Assembly: GCF_016522075.1 (NCBI RefSeq)
Contig: NZ_JAEHFW010000001.1
Location: forward strand, 1,302,001-1,366,000
Direction of reading: 5' to 3'
Length of the DNA stretch: 64,000 nt
DNA from: Mucilaginibacter segetis
Lineage (GTDB): Bacteria; Bacteroidota; Bacteroidia; Sphingobacteriales; Sphingobacteriaceae
Position numbers and translations under genes: made by a program
Shown: positions 9,079 to 18,925 of the stretch, one piece after another
How positions within the stretch are numbered: position 1 is the first letter of the stretch
Layout of the letters: the number at the start of each line of letters is the position of its first letter
Notes under the pieces: model-generated
Seen by the model: only the letters and a program-made list of their open reading frames with translations
Told to the model about the DNA's origin: nothing
The model's database searches: none

Positions 9079-9213
9079 TTATTTTGATTTTTTAGCAGGC
9101 GACAGATCTGTAGATGCTGATGTTTTACCTGATTGATAAGAAGAAATTTGTTTGTTAACATTAAGGCTTGGGGCTTTCTTTTTGTCCTTAACCATTTTTT
9201 TGTCTTTACTCAT
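9079..9213 (-). CDS. Very small lysine-rich protein, function unknown
   Basis: 44 codons starting MSKDKKMVKDKKKAPSLN and ending SPAKKSK. About one third of residues are lysine and the rest mostly polar, so it is likely disordered and may contact nucleic acid. The stop lies 2 bp before the start of the gene ending at 8753, an operon-like arrangement that supports it being real. No homologue can be checked here. Confidence 0.5.
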   Translation of the reverse strand: MSKDKKMVKDKKKAPSLNVNKQISSYQSGKTSASTDLSPAKKSK

Positions 9214-9518
9214 GATGTTTGTTTTTTAAAAGGAATGTTAATTAACAGGTACAATACTTTAACCTTGGAATTGCCATAAGAAAATAACGACTGGCGGTTT
9301 TTTTGTATAAGACGGGTAATTGCTTAAAGGTACTGTTTCTTTATTGGATTAATACTAATGTTTCGGTTTTATATTATATCGAAATTATCCATTAGTAAAA
9401 AAATATAATGTAATGGTAAAAGTAGTTTATCCTGAATGTAAAATTTAGTTAATATACTTTATTTAAAGTGAAATGCTATATATTTTAGTTATATTGCCAC
9501 CTAACCAAATATTTGGGA
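9214..9518. other. AT-rich intergenic region before the cold-shock gene
   Basis: About 305 bp between divergent genes. It must hold promoters for both sides. The stretch nearest the cold-shock gene contains TATATTGC, a poor -7 match. I see no convincing hairpin, repeat or RNA gene. A long 5' UTR of the cold-shock gene is plausible but not demonstrable. Confidence 0.3.
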
Positions 9519-9713
9519 ATGCAAAAAAAAGGAACAGTAAAATTTTTCAATGCCACAAAAGGCTTTGGATTTGTTTCACAAAGTGAAAACAGAAACGACG
9601 TTTTTGTACACTCAACTGGCCTTATTGACGAAATACGTCAAAACGATAATGTACTGTTCGATGTGGAAGAGGGCAAAAAAGGTCTTACCGCAGTAAACGT
9701 AAAAGTAATTTAA
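9519..9713 (+). CDS. Cold-shock protein (CspA family)
   Basis: 64 residues, one cold-shock domain. RNP1 reads KGFGFVSQ and RNP2 reads DVFVHST; these bind single-stranded RNA/DNA. The ATG at 9519 gives MQKKGTVKFFN, the normal N-terminus; the TTG two codons earlier is less likely. It acts as an RNA chaperone. A strong terminator follows at 9731-9766, separating it from the lysine-rich gene at 9800. Confidence 0.95.
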   Translation: MQKKGTVKFFNATKGFGFVSQSENRNDVFVHSTGLIDEIRQNDNVLFDVEEGKKGLTAVNVKVI

Positions 9714-9730
9714 TCATTATAAATTATTTA

Positions 9731-9766
9731 AAAGCACCTGCCCTAAAAAAGGGTAGGTGCTTTTTT
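9731..9766 (+). terminator. Rho-independent terminator after the cold-shock gene
   Basis: The 14-bp stem AAAGCACCTGCCCT / AGGGTAGGTGCTTT has one wobble pair and a five-A loop, and is followed by a run of T. It lies 18 bp after the stop. Confidence 0.92.
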
Positions 9767-9799
9767 ATTATTGAATTTTAAACTTAATACATATAAAAT

Positions 9800-10033
9800 A
9801 TGGCAAAATCGCAAGCAACCTTCATGAAAAAACAGTTAGAGAAAAAACGTTTAAAAAAGAAAGAAGAAAAGTTACTGCGCAAACAAGAAAGAAGAGAGAA
9901 CTCAACGGCAACAGGCGATAATTTACAAAGTATGATTGCTTATGTTAATGAATACGGAGAGATTGTTTCTGAAAAACCGGAAGAAAAACCTGTAAAAGAC
10001 GCTGAAAAAGAAGCAAAAGAAACAGGTTCATAA
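9800..10033 (+). CDS. Small lysine/glutamate-rich protein next to the cold-shock gene
   Basis: 77 residues. The first half (MAKSQATFMKKQLEKKRLKKKEE...) is a highly basic helix, the middle contains a short ordered piece (LQSMIAYVNEYGEIVSE), and the end is acidic and charged. It has no enzymatic motif. Proteins of this look commonly sit beside cold-shock genes in Bacteroidota, so an RNA- or ribosome-associated role is a reasonable guess, not shown. Confidence 0.7.
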   Translation: MAKSQATFMKKQLEKKRLKKKEEKLLRKQERRENSTATGDNLQSMIAYVNEYGEIVSEKPEEKPVKDAEKEAKETGS

Positions 10034-10130
10034 ATAATTATACCAATGTGCTCTCATTGGTAATTGCCCGGGTTTTGATATTCCATATCACCCCGGTATT
10101 TAAATCATATCGTATACCCCTTTTTTATTC

Positions 10131-10457
10131 TTATTGTACGTATGCCGTTCCCGGCCGATATAAAGCTGAAATAAACAAACGGTTAATAAATGATCTTAAT
10201 TGCTCAAGTAACCCTTGCGGCTTTAAAGGTAGTTTGCTTAAATCAGTTTGATCCGCTGCTGGCGGTTCAGCAGGATGATCATACTGATGCATTTCTTCCA
10301 GTATACTTTCCCTTATAGAAGGTACACGATTTACAATGTCATCTAACTCAGTAAGATCGTTAAAAGTGGCCTGTCCATTCCTTTGTTTTTTTATAAGAAT
10401 ATCAAACCGGTCCTGCAAAAAAGTCCGCCTTTCAATTGGTTTATGATCTTTCATCAT
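10131..10457 (-). CDS. Hypothetical protein
   Basis: 108 residues (or 107 from the second Met). Charged, helix-rich N-terminal half (ERRTFLQDRFDILIKKQRNG, then TFNDLTELDDIVNRVPSIR), a proline-rich linker, and a short C-terminal helix. No recognised domain. A competing frame on the opposite strand (10048-10251) has poor composition. Moderate support from composition only. Confidence 0.5.
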   Translation of the reverse strand: MMKDHKPIERRTFLQDRFDILIKKQRNGQATFNDLTELDDIVNRVPSIRESILEEMHQYDHPAEPPAADQTDLSKLPLKPQGLLEQLRSFINRLFISALYRPGTAYVQ

Positions 10458-10809
10458 CTACAGTATTATAAATACGTTTTCCTCAAAACAGGTGCCATCA
10501 TTTTAACTGATTGATTTATAGGTTTTTAAAATTGTTCATTGGCTTTTTATTGTGCATTAGTGATACAGGTAACTGTACGGTATCGGGCAATAAAAGGGGG
10601 GCATCAGCTATAGGTGTATCAATCAGGTATAAAGCTCAGGTTTTACCGTCCTGCGCGTCAGTAACAAAACTTAACATTTACATTACCGGCCAAAATCAGC
10701 GTATCAAATACAAAACGGTAAAAGCTGATGGCGGAAAATTAACTTAATTACCTGCCATCAGCTATGTAACTTTAAATGAGTGAATAGTCAGAAATGAGCA
10801 ATCGATTAC
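10458..10809. other. Intergenic region without a convincing gene
   Basis: About 350 bp. A 78-codon frame starting at a TTG (10511) has no recognisable features. An inverted repeat, AGCTGATGGC at 10723-10732 and GCCATCAGCT at 10754-10763, has a 21-bp loop and could be a remnant terminator for lepB (minus strand) or of a decayed gene, but it lacks a T tract. Nothing else seen. Confidence 0.3.
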
Positions 10810-11925
10810 CTACTCCTGCTTAACGTTTTCTATAGGTTTAAGGATACGATTCCACCTTACTTTATTAAAGAAATTCCGGGTGCTGTCTATACTTAGCCAG
10901 GTTATCATGGCCTTGCCTACAATATGATCCTCCGGTACAAACCCCCAAAAGCGTGAATCTTCTGAGTTATGGCGATTGTCGCCCATCATCCAATAGTAAT
11001 CCATTTTAAAGGTATAAGTAGCAGCTTTTTTACCGTTAACATAAATGCTGTTTCCATTACCACTAACCTCATTGTGCTCATAAGCTTCCATAGCATGGCG
11101 GTATAAAGTAAGTGTAGAATCATTAAGCGGAATAGTTAACCCTTTTTTGGGAACAAGCAGCGGGCCAAAATTATCCTCGTTCCATTTAAAACGATCGTTA
11201 TGCGGAAAAACAGCTGAATCATAATATCCTTTGGGCTCAATAACCGGATTAACAGCTTTAATATTTGAATAGCCTTTAAATTCCACTAAGCTTACCGGCG
11301 GAATTATCATCTCATAGGTGTCGGGTGTGAGTTGTTGTCTTACCTCAATATGCAGGTTGTGCAGCATTTCAGGGTTCAGGTCCTGTCCGTCGGTTTGCAC
11401 CACATAGGATGTTTGCGCTTCAGCAGAATTTTTAAACGGGCGACCATTAACATACACCCTTGAATCTTTTATAGTAACTATATCACCGGGTGTACCAATA
11501 CAACGTTTAATATAATGCTCCCGCATGTCTACAGGTTGCGGAACCGATCCGGCCGGATAATTGAACACAACCGCGTCTCCACTTTTTACTTTACCTAAAC
11601 CGGATAATCTGAAATATGGTAGTTGAATGCCGTCCCAATAGGTCTTTATTTTCATGCCGGTTACGGTTGATTCTAAAAACGGAATGGAAACAGGGGTCAT
11701 GGGCATACGTGCACCGTATGATATTTTACTTACGAATAAATAATCGCCTGTTAACAAACTGCCTTCCATTGATGCGGAAGGAATGGCGTAAGCCGAAAAA
11801 AGCAATCCCCGAATAATAGTGGAAACTACTACGGCAAATAAAATAGCATCAACCCATTCACGTACTTTACTTTTTTTTGGCTTGTCAACTACAGGTTTCT
11901 TCCGGGATAAAAAGTTCCATTTCAT
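10810..11925 (-). CDS. lepB: Signal peptidase I
   Basis: 371 residues, inner-membrane serine/lysine protease that removes signal peptides. One membrane helix (about 25-45) is followed by the catalytic serine in PSASMEG (Ser52) and the catalytic lysine in YIKRCIGTPGD (Lys140). Box E is MMGDNRHNSEDSRFWG. The roughly 170-residue insert between the lysine box and box E is typical for Bacteroidota LepB. Monocistronic in this window. Confidence 0.95.
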   Translation of the reverse strand: MKWNFLSRKKPVVDKPKKSKVREWVDAILFAVVVSTIIRGLLFSAYAIPSASMEGSLLTGDYLFVSKISYGARMPMTPVSIPFLESTVTGMKIKTYWDGIQLPYFRLSGLGKVKSGDAVVFNYPAGSVPQPVDMREHYIKRCIGTPGDIVTIKDSRVYVNGRPFKNSAEAQTSYVVQTDGQDLNPEMLHNLHIEVRQQLTPDTYEMIIPPVSLVEFKGYSNIKAVNPVIEPKGYYDSAVFPHNDRFKWNEDNFGPLLVPKKGLTIPLNDSTLTLYRHAMEAYEHNEVSGNGNSIYVNGKKAATYTFKMDYYWMMGDNRHNSEDSRFWGFVPEDHIVGKAMITWLSIDSTRNFFNKVRWNRILKPIENVKQE

Positions 11926-12036
11926 AGCTTATTCGGTTTAAATTTAACTATCGCTGCTATTTTGGACGATAGCTTTCTTTAATTGTTACATCAACTTTTA
12001 ACAATATTTTTTTAGTTTAGCCAACACATCACTACT

Positions 12037-13668
12037 ATGCACAGACGCAACTTTATAAAATTATCAGCCACAACGCTGGCGGCCGCCACATTTAGCAAAT
12101 TAACTTATGCAGCGGCAAATGCTTCACTTATTAATCTGCCCGATGAGGTATGGGCCCAAACCGATGGTGATTGGGTGAAGCTGAGCCGCAATGGTGGTTC
12201 GGTATTCACACACAACGCTGTAAGAGTTGAGGTTAAGGAAAATAAGGGTTCTCAGGGCGTATATGTAATGTCGCCGGAAGCTGCTTTACGGGGCATTCGC
12301 TTAAAGTGGAAATATAAGCCCGTAAAAAATGCCCTGATGTTAGGCGATCATTGGGAACGCTCCTATGGCGACCTTGCCTGGAAGAAGCAGCAACCTGATA
12401 TTAAGAACCCATGGTATGTACTATTGCATGATGATAGTTCTACGGTATGTTTTGGGGTAAAAACAGGCTGCAATACTTTTTGCTGGTGGCAGATAAAACC
12501 AGATGCTATTGAACTTACTATGGATACACATTCGGGTGGGGTAGGTGTAAAATTGGGTCAGCGCACCCTGCATGCCGCGGATGTGGTTACCATGTTGAAT
12601 AAACCGAATGAAAATGCCTTTGCAACCGATTCTCGTTTTTGCGCTTTAATGTGCGATAAGCCGCGCCTGCCTAAGCTACCGGTTTACGGAATAAACGATT
12701 GGTATTACGCCTACGGTAATAATTCATACGAATCCATAAAAAACGAGACCGCGGTAATGGCGGAACTGGTGAGCGATACTCATAACAAACCCTTTTCGGT
12801 AATTGATGATGGCTGGCAGCAACCGGATGATTTTTCGATAGCTAACGAAAAGTTTAAGGATATGCATAAAATGGCCGATGAGATAAAAGGATTGGGTATG
12901 CGACCCGGGTTGTGGACGCGTCCGCTTATAGCAAGGCTTGACGATAAAAAAAGCATGTTGGCACCAACCATCAGGGGAAGGGACGATGCAAAAGCTCCTA
13001 TACTTGACCCGACGGTGCCCGAAACACTTGAAAGGGTGAAGCGCAATTTTAAACTATATAAGCAGTGGGGCTACCACATGGTGAAACACGATTACAGCAC
13101 CTATGATATTTTCGGGCGGTGGGGCTTTCAAATGATGGATAGTTTTACGGTGCCGGGATGGAAATATAACGACGATACCAAAACCAATGTCGAGATCATT
13201 AATAACTTATATGCGGCCATCCGGGAGTCGGCGCAGGATATGTATGTTATTGGATGTAATACCGTTAGCCATTTATCTGCCGGATTATTTGAACTAAACC
13301 GTACCGGAGATGATACCAGCGGCAGGGAATGGCCCCGCACCAAAAAAATGGGTGTTAACACCTTAGGTTTCCGTTTGCCCCAGCACAATACTTTTTACGC
13401 TGTAGACGGTGATTGTGTGGGAATTACCAAATATGTACCCTGGGATAAAACCAAGCTTTGGCTGCAACTGCTTGCAGAAAGTGGCGCGCCTTTGTTTATA
13501 TCGGCAGATAGTAAAGTTTTAGGTGCAGAACAAAAAGCAGCTGTTAAACTGGCTTTTGCACAGGCCGCGAAGAAACAGCCAACAGGCGAGCCGCTTGACT
13601 GGCTTACCAATCAATGGCCTGAAAAATGGAAATTAAATAACCGGGTGGTAACTTTTAACTGGGATTAA
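12037..13668 (+). CDS. Exported alpha-galactosidase-like glycoside hydrolase (clan GH-D)
   Basis: 543 residues. It begins with a Tat-type signal (MHRRNFIKLSATTLAAATFS). A beta-sandwich N-terminal part precedes a TIM barrel resembling GH36/GH27: SVIDDGWQQ on an early strand, GMRPGLWTRPL, then HMVKHDYSTYD, where the aspartate in KHDYS aligns with the usual nucleophile, and RTGDDTSGREW as a candidate acid/base region. Substrate is probably an alpha-galactoside or related sugar. It lies 88 bp before a PhyH-type oxygenase on the same strand. Exact GH family uncertain. Confidence 0.75.
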   Translation: MHRRNFIKLSATTLAAATFSKLTYAAANASLINLPDEVWAQTDGDWVKLSRNGGSVFTHNAVRVEVKENKGSQGVYVMSPEAALRGIRLKWKYKPVKNALMLGDHWERSYGDLAWKKQQPDIKNPWYVLLHDDSSTVCFGVKTGCNTFCWWQIKPDAIELTMDTHSGGVGVKLGQRTLHAADVVTMLNKPNENAFATDSRFCALMCDKPRLPKLPVYGINDWYYAYGNNSYESIKNETAVMAELVSDTHNKPFSVIDDGWQQPDDFSIANEKFKDMHKMADEIKGLGMRPGLWTRPLIARLDDKKSMLAPTIRGRDDAKAPILDPTVPETLERVKRNFKLYKQWGYHMVKHDYSTYDIFGRWGFQMMDSFTVPGWKYNDDTKTNVEIINNLYAAIRESAQDMYVIGCNTVSHLSAGLFELNRTGDDTSGREWPRTKKMGVNTLGFRLPQHNTFYAVDGDCVGITKYVPWDKTKLWLQLLAESGAPLFISADSKVLGAEQKAAVKLAFAQAAKKQPTGEPLDWLTNQWPEKWKLNNRVVTFNWD

Positions 13669-13756
13669 AAACATATTGGCATATTGGGGCAGTTTCTTAT
13701 TCTTTAAAATTCTGCTTAAATTTATTCACCAATTATAATATTAAATTCCTAATGGT

Positions 13757-14605
13757 ATGGCTTCCGTTACTTTATCTGAACAACAGATGAACGACTATAA
13801 CCGTGATGGTTATTTGGTTGTTAAGAATTTTTGTAATGATGTTGAGATAGACAAGCTGTATAGCACCGCGGTTAATGATGACGCCATGCGCAAAAACGCA
13901 CTTGACCTTAACGACCAAAGTGGAAAGAAAACCCGGTTGTCTTTATGGTTTACACCCGGCGATGATGTTTTTGGATATTTAACCCGAAGCCAAAGAATGA
14001 TAAAGCCTGTTGGGCAATTATTAGGCGAAGGCTCTCCCGTATGCCATTTTCACTCCAAACTGATGCAAAAAGAACCAAAAGTAGGAGGTGCATGGGAGTG
14101 GCATCAGGATTATGGCTACTGGTATAAAAATCAATTTATGTTTCCAGATCAGTTAATGAGTGTGATGGTTGCCCTTACTCCGGCAAACAAGGCTAACGGA
14201 TGCCTGCAGGTAATTAAGGGGTCGCATAAATTGGGCAGGGTAAATCATGGTTTTTCGGGCGAGCAGGTAGGTGCCGATATGGTAATGGTTAATAATGCAT
14301 TAAAGACAATGGAATTAATTTATTGTGAATTAAATGCGGGAGACGCCTTATTCTTTCACAGTAATTTACTTCACCGTTCTGAAGCAAACCTGTCTGATCA
14401 TCCCCGTTGGTCCGTTATATCGTGTTATTCTCTTCAATCCAACATCGCGTATAATGAAACTTCAACTTCATGGAAAACGGCCGTAAAAGTGGTACCTGAT
14501 GAGGCTATATTGCAATGGGATGCGGGTTCGTTATCGAACAATGATTTTTTAGCTAAAGAAAATGATCCTGCATTAAAAGAAACAGGATGGGAAACTTCCT
14601 CTTAA
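13757..14605 (+). CDS. Phytanoyl-CoA dioxygenase (PhyH) family protein
   Basis: 282 residues, an Fe(II)/2-oxoglutarate oxygenase fold. The facial triad is HQD (His116, Asp118) and His206 in LLHRS, with Arg218 in HPRWSV as the likely 2-oxoglutarate anchor. No signal peptide, so cytoplasmic. It follows the glycoside hydrolase at 12037, and such PhyH genes often accompany sugar-utilisation loci, but the substrate cannot be told from sequence. Confidence 0.88.
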   Translation: MASVTLSEQQMNDYNRDGYLVVKNFCNDVEIDKLYSTAVNDDAMRKNALDLNDQSGKKTRLSLWFTPGDDVFGYLTRSQRMIKPVGQLLGEGSPVCHFHSKLMQKEPKVGGAWEWHQDYGYWYKNQFMFPDQLMSVMVALTPANKANGCLQVIKGSHKLGRVNHGFSGEQVGADMVMVNNALKTMELIYCELNAGDALFFHSNLLHRSEANLSDHPRWSVISCYSLQSNIAYNETSTSWKTAVKVVPDEAILQWDAGSLSNNDFLAKENDPALKETGWETSS

Positions 14606-14617
14606 CAGAGGCCGGAA

Positions 14618-14959
14618 TTATCTCCGTTTTTTTGAAGACTTGGCTACTTTATTATAAGTAAGTGCCAAACCTATCCAATAGTCAAAATCAACTTTATTTT
14701 GTATAGCCAGTTCATCAACAAATACATAACCCTTTGCTGTTCTGTCGCCTTGCTGCATTGGCCGGGTACCATTTTGCTCTATGGCATTATCAAATTCATC
14801 AGGGCCAATCCGGCATAATATTTCATGCTGATTTACGCATACGCACAATTTATTGTTTACCATAAAACAGATACCGCCAAACATACGCTTTTCGGTAACT
14901 TCTGCAATATCCATCAATGCTTCGCGTACTCTGTTTAAAAGCTCTTCGTTAACCGGCAT
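14618..14959 (-). CDS. TfoX/Sxy N-terminal domain protein
   Basis: 113 residues covering just the TfoX N-terminal domain (KRMFGGICFMVNNKLCVCV is the family hallmark). It lacks the C-terminal helical domain of the competence regulator Sxy. Ends with a basic tail. Stand-alone domains of this type are common and of unknown function; a role in competence is not implied. Confidence 0.85.
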   Translation of the reverse strand: MPVNEELLNRVREALMDIAEVTEKRMFGGICFMVNNKLCVCVNQHEILCRIGPDEFDNAIEQNGTRPMQQGDRTAKGYVFVDELAIQNKVDFDYWIGLALTYNKVAKSSKKRR

Positions 14960-14976
14960 ACTTAATTATTTTTATC

Positions 14977-17900
14977 TTATTCCACGGTTATTTCATCAGC
15001 AAATATGTACGACGGATTGCCCTTGCTTTCGTGCCAGTCGGGCAACGGGCCGTATTGTTTGGCTATAACCTTAATGAAACGGGCACTGCTGTTAATATCG
15101 GCTGTAAATTCCTGTGTTTGTACGGTTAAATCGTCTACCTTAATTTTAGTGTCTACTCTGGCTGCCAGTTTATAGTTTTTACCATCATCAGATAACCAAT
15201 ACTCTACATATTTCGGAAAAACTATCCAGGCTCTGCTGTCCTGCACCGTGCCCAGGCTTATTTTTTTAACAGGCTTAACTTTTCCCATATCAATAATCGC
15301 TTCCAGGTCCTTCCCCTGGTAGCCCTGCCAGTTGCCCAGCCGCCAGTCGGCCTTACCGTGTATGCCGTTTATTAACGACTCATCTCCCTGCGCCGCATAA
15401 TTGGGCAGATACTTGTTGGTTAAGGTAAGTTTAAGGTCATCACGGATCTTATTAAACGTCCCCGCATCAACAAAGCTGCTAACGCCATTATTCACAGCGA
15501 TAGCCTTAACGGTTGTATTATCGCTTATGGTTATTGGTTTACTATAAAGTGTTGAGTTAGCGTTTGGTGTACTGCCATCAAGTGTATAATATATTTTGGC
15601 TAAGCTATCCGCACAGGCTATTTCAATATTTATAGGCTTTTTAAAAGTTTTTGATGGTGAAATAATATACGGATTAGGCACTATCAGGTCATCTGTTATA
15701 ACAGAGGTTGGTTTCTCTAAACTTCTCACAAATAATTTATTGGCTAAACGGCCGCTGAATACTTCAAATGTAGCACCATTGGCAATGTCATCATAATTCA
15801 GATAAAGCTTATTGTAGGGCTTTTTATTCAGATTCATGCCCTGTAAGTAAATGTTTTGACGACTGATGGTAGCCCCAGGATTACTGATATTGATCTTTTT
15901 GCCATTTTCCAGGCTTATCAGAATAGTCTCGAACTGAGGGATACCCACCATATATTGCTGCTGCCCCGGCGAGATATTGTATAAACCCAGACAACTCATA
16001 ACATACCATGCCGACATTTGTCCGCAATCCTCGTTACCCGAAAGTCCATCAGGTTTATTGCTGTATTCCTCACTTAAAATTTTGCTTACATAATACTGGG
16101 ATTTATCAGGCGAGTCGGTGAAATTATATAAATAGGCAATATGATGGCTCGGTTCATTACCATGCGCGTACTGGCCTATCAATCCGGTTACATCAGCCTG
16201 CTCACGGCCGCTTAGTTTGGCACTGGTACTGAACAATTCATCGAGCATGATCTCGAATCCCAGTTTGCCGCCCATTTTTTTCTCCAGCGTTTGCACATCC
16301 TGCGGAACCAGGAATGAATATTGCCAGGCATTGCCCTCGGTATAATTATTATTGATCTCTGTTGGCTCAAACGGCGTGTACCAACCGCCATTATCGCGGG
16401 CTTGCATAAAGTTATTCTGATTATTAAAAACGTTTTTCCAGTACTGGGCACGTTTTATGTAAACTGCATAATCCTGCGGCTTGTTAAGCATTTTTGCCAT
16501 TTGAGCAATGCACCAGTCATCATAAGCATATTCCAGTGTTTTTGATACTGATTCGTGCTCTACATCAGCATTTACTGCTCCGGTGTTGCGATAATTATCC
16601 AGCCCGAACTGGTTGCGGTTTACAGCGGCTTTCATGGCAGTAAAAGCCTCTTCCGCGTCAAAGCGACGAATGCCTTTTGCATAAGCGTCCACTATTACAG
16701 GTATTGAGTGATTACCTATCATACAATAGGTTTCGCTTGAAGCAAGCGGCCATATCGGCAACAGCCCGCCTTGTTCGTACATCGCTAAAAATGATTTGAT
16801 GAAATCCAACGTACGTTTACGGTCGATAAGGTTAAGCAGCGGGTCTTCGGCGCGAAAGGTATCCCATAATGAAAATACGGTATAATAGTTAAAGCCCGAT
16901 GCAGTGTGTATCTTTTGATCAAGCCCACGGTATTGCCCGTCGACATCGTTATAAACGTTAGGCGCCAGCATGCAATGGTAAAGTGCCGTATAAAATATGG
17001 TTTGTTTTATTTCTGAATAATCCGGTAATTTTAACTTACGCGGATTAGGGTTGCCGTAGCCATAATTGTTATAACCAGTTTGGGTTGATTGTAAGGGTAC
17101 GGGTGGTGCTCCGCCTTCCACCTGTATCTTATTAAGTTCCGCGTTCCATACTTCTTTGGTCGCTTTTCTTACCTTTTTAAAATCAAAGTTTGGAACTTCT
17201 GTATCCAGGTTCTTTAATGCACCCTCGGTACTTACTGATGATATCCCCACTTTAGCCACCACATCGCCGGGGTTATCAAACTGGATATACATTTTTACAT
17301 TTTTCCCCTGTACTTTGGACTGCCCTTGTTGCACCTGATCGTTTAAGGCGATGCCATAGGTTTTAAATGATTTGGAAAATTTAGCATAGAAATAAACTGA
17401 TTGATCTGTAGCCCATGATCTTGATCTGCGGAAACCGCGAATTTCGTGGTCGTTCACAACTTCTATCCAGGAATCCAGCACCTCATCACGGTGCTGCAGA
17501 TCAATTATGATATTGCATTTATCATTCTTAGGAAAATCATATTTATGAACGCCCACTCTTTGAGTGGCGGTCAGTTCAACCCCGATATCATATTTTTCCA
17601 GCTGAGTTTTGTAGTAACCCGGTTCGGCTTTTTCTTCTTTTTTCTTGAATGGTGATTTATAATCTTCCCGGTTTAACTTGGGTTCGCCTGTGGTAGGCAT
17701 AAATAAAATGTCGCAATAATCTGCTATCCCTGTACCGCTTAAATGAGTATGTGAAAATCCGTAAACAACAGTATCGGTATAATGATAGCCTGATGAGCCG
17801 TCCCACCCCTCTAAGCGGGTATCGGGGCTTAACTGCACCATGCCAAACGGCGCAACAGCGCCGGGGTAGGTGTGTCCGTGGCCGCCGGTGCCTATAAACG

Positions 17901-18006
17901 GGTCAACAAATTTAGTAAGGTCTTTTTCTTTGAATTTTTGTGCCGAGGCATTTAAGGTGGTTAACAGCATAGCCGCCGCAAATACTCCGTGGAATATTGA
18001 TCTCAT
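14977..18006 (-). CDS. GH92-family alpha-mannosidase with C-terminal accessory domains
   Basis: 1009 residues with signal peptide (MRSIFHGVFAAAMLLTTLNASAQ). The GH92 domain covers about 30-740: FVDPFIGTGGHGHTYPG at the start, PEFGM-like AVAPFGMVQLSPDT, and the catalytic-region motif GNEDCGQMSAWYV. GH92 enzymes are calcium-dependent exo-alpha-mannosidases. A chitobiase-like C-terminal domain (YYTLDGSTPNANSTLY) and a discoidin-like module (ending HESKGNPSYIFADEITVE) follow. Probably periplasmic or surface. It ends 17 bp before the TfoX-like gene, so both may be co-transcribed. Confidence 0.95.
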   Translation of the reverse strand: MRSIFHGVFAAAMLLTTLNASAQKFKEKDLTKFVDPFIGTGGHGHTYPGAVAPFGMVQLSPDTRLEGWDGSSGYHYTDTVVYGFSHTHLSGTGIADYCDILFMPTTGEPKLNREDYKSPFKKKEEKAEPGYYKTQLEKYDIGVELTATQRVGVHKYDFPKNDKCNIIIDLQHRDEVLDSWIEVVNDHEIRGFRRSRSWATDQSVYFYAKFSKSFKTYGIALNDQVQQGQSKVQGKNVKMYIQFDNPGDVVAKVGISSVSTEGALKNLDTEVPNFDFKKVRKATKEVWNAELNKIQVEGGAPPVPLQSTQTGYNNYGYGNPNPRKLKLPDYSEIKQTIFYTALYHCMLAPNVYNDVDGQYRGLDQKIHTASGFNYYTVFSLWDTFRAEDPLLNLIDRKRTLDFIKSFLAMYEQGGLLPIWPLASSETYCMIGNHSIPVIVDAYAKGIRRFDAEEAFTAMKAAVNRNQFGLDNYRNTGAVNADVEHESVSKTLEYAYDDWCIAQMAKMLNKPQDYAVYIKRAQYWKNVFNNQNNFMQARDNGGWYTPFEPTEINNNYTEGNAWQYSFLVPQDVQTLEKKMGGKLGFEIMLDELFSTSAKLSGREQADVTGLIGQYAHGNEPSHHIAYLYNFTDSPDKSQYYVSKILSEEYSNKPDGLSGNEDCGQMSAWYVMSCLGLYNISPGQQQYMVGIPQFETILISLENGKKINISNPGATISRQNIYLQGMNLNKKPYNKLYLNYDDIANGATFEVFSGRLANKLFVRSLEKPTSVITDDLIVPNPYIISPSKTFKKPINIEIACADSLAKIYYTLDGSTPNANSTLYSKPITISDNTTVKAIAVNNGVSSFVDAGTFNKIRDDLKLTLTNKYLPNYAAQGDESLINGIHGKADWRLGNWQGYQGKDLEAIIDMGKVKPVKKISLGTVQDSRAWIVFPKYVEYWLSDDGKNYKLAARVDTKIKVDDLTVQTQEFTADINSSARFIKVIAKQYGPLPDWHESKGNPSYIFADEITVE

Positions 18007-18093
18007 TTACTAAGCAAATTATTTTTTTGAATAACGCAAAATACTAAGTTTAGTTATGGATACGAATAAAAGTTTGAAACTATAACAGTTTCG

Positions 18094-18873
18094 TCAGTCG
18101 TTTAAAGTAAAACTGTCAGCATCCTTTAAAAAGGGCAGGGCACGTCTTGCTTTTTTTATTTCGTCGTATATGATCGAAAAAGTGTATACATCTTCCTCGT
18201 CGCGTTTGTAATAAACCACGTTTCCGTTCGGATCAATACAGGTAGAGTCTCCCGAATGGTAGATCTCATTTCCATCATGGCCCACCCGGTTTACACCTAT
18301 AACGTAGCTCTGATTCTCAACTGCCCGGGCAGGAATAAGCGTGCGCCAGTGTAAGGCGCGCTTTTCGGGCCAGTTAGCAACTATCATCAACAGGTCGTAA
18401 TCTTCGTTAACATTACGAAGCCATACCGGGAACCGCAGATCGTAACAGATAGCGGCGCATATTTTCCAGCCTTTTAATTCTACTATAAGTTTGTCGGTAC
18501 CGGCGGTATAGGTTTGGTGTTCTTTACCTAATGCAAAAAGATGGCGTTTGTCGTAGTGTTCGTAAGTGCCATCGGGTTTCATCCATATCAGCCGGTTATA
18601 ATAGTGGTCGCTCTCTTTTATAATAAGGCTTCCTGTGACCACGCTATCAAAACCACTCGCGGTTTTGGCCATCCATTGCATGGTTTTTCCGCCCATATTT
18701 TCCGCCAGTTTCTCGGCGTTCATGGTAAAGCCCGTATTAAACATTTCAGGCAGGATGATCAGATTGGTTTTCTCACGTATGCCGGATAATCTTAAAGAAA
18801 TATTTTGCAGATTTTTGTCAATATTCTCCCAAAACAAATATCCCTGGTATACCGTAATTTTTAAGTTATCCAT
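18094..18873 (-). CDS. Omega-amidase (YafV/NIT2-like nitrilase-superfamily amidohydrolase)
   Basis: 259 residues. The nitrilase catalytic triad is visible: Glu43 in LPEMFNTGF, Lys109 in YDKRHLF and Cys143 in AICYDLRFP. The LPEMF and YDKRHLF wording is that of omega-amidase rather than nitrilase. It hydrolyses the omega-amides 2-oxoglutaramate or 2-oxosuccinamate. It lies 52 bp downstream of the aminotransferase that would produce such ketoacids, so the two form a methionine-salvage pair. Confidence 0.9.
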   Translation of the reverse strand: MDNLKITVYQGYLFWENIDKNLQNISLRLSGIREKTNLIILPEMFNTGFTMNAEKLAENMGGKTMQWMAKTASGFDSVVTGSLIIKESDHYYNRLIWMKPDGTYEHYDKRHLFALGKEHQTYTAGTDKLIVELKGWKICAAICYDLRFPVWLRNVNEDYDLLMIVANWPEKRALHWRTLIPARAVENQSYVIGVNRVGHDGNEIYHSGDSTCIDPNGNVVYYKRDEEDVYTFSIIYDEIKKARRALPFLKDADSFTLND

Positions 18874-18925
18874 AAATATATATTTTAGGTATGGTTGTAC
18901 TTATACGCAAATGTTTTCTGTAAGG

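Noticed and set aside
10511..10747. 78-codon frame on the + strand
   Set aside because: It needs a TTG start, has no recognisable domain or operon partner, and ends in an inverted repeat. Composition does not favour a gene.
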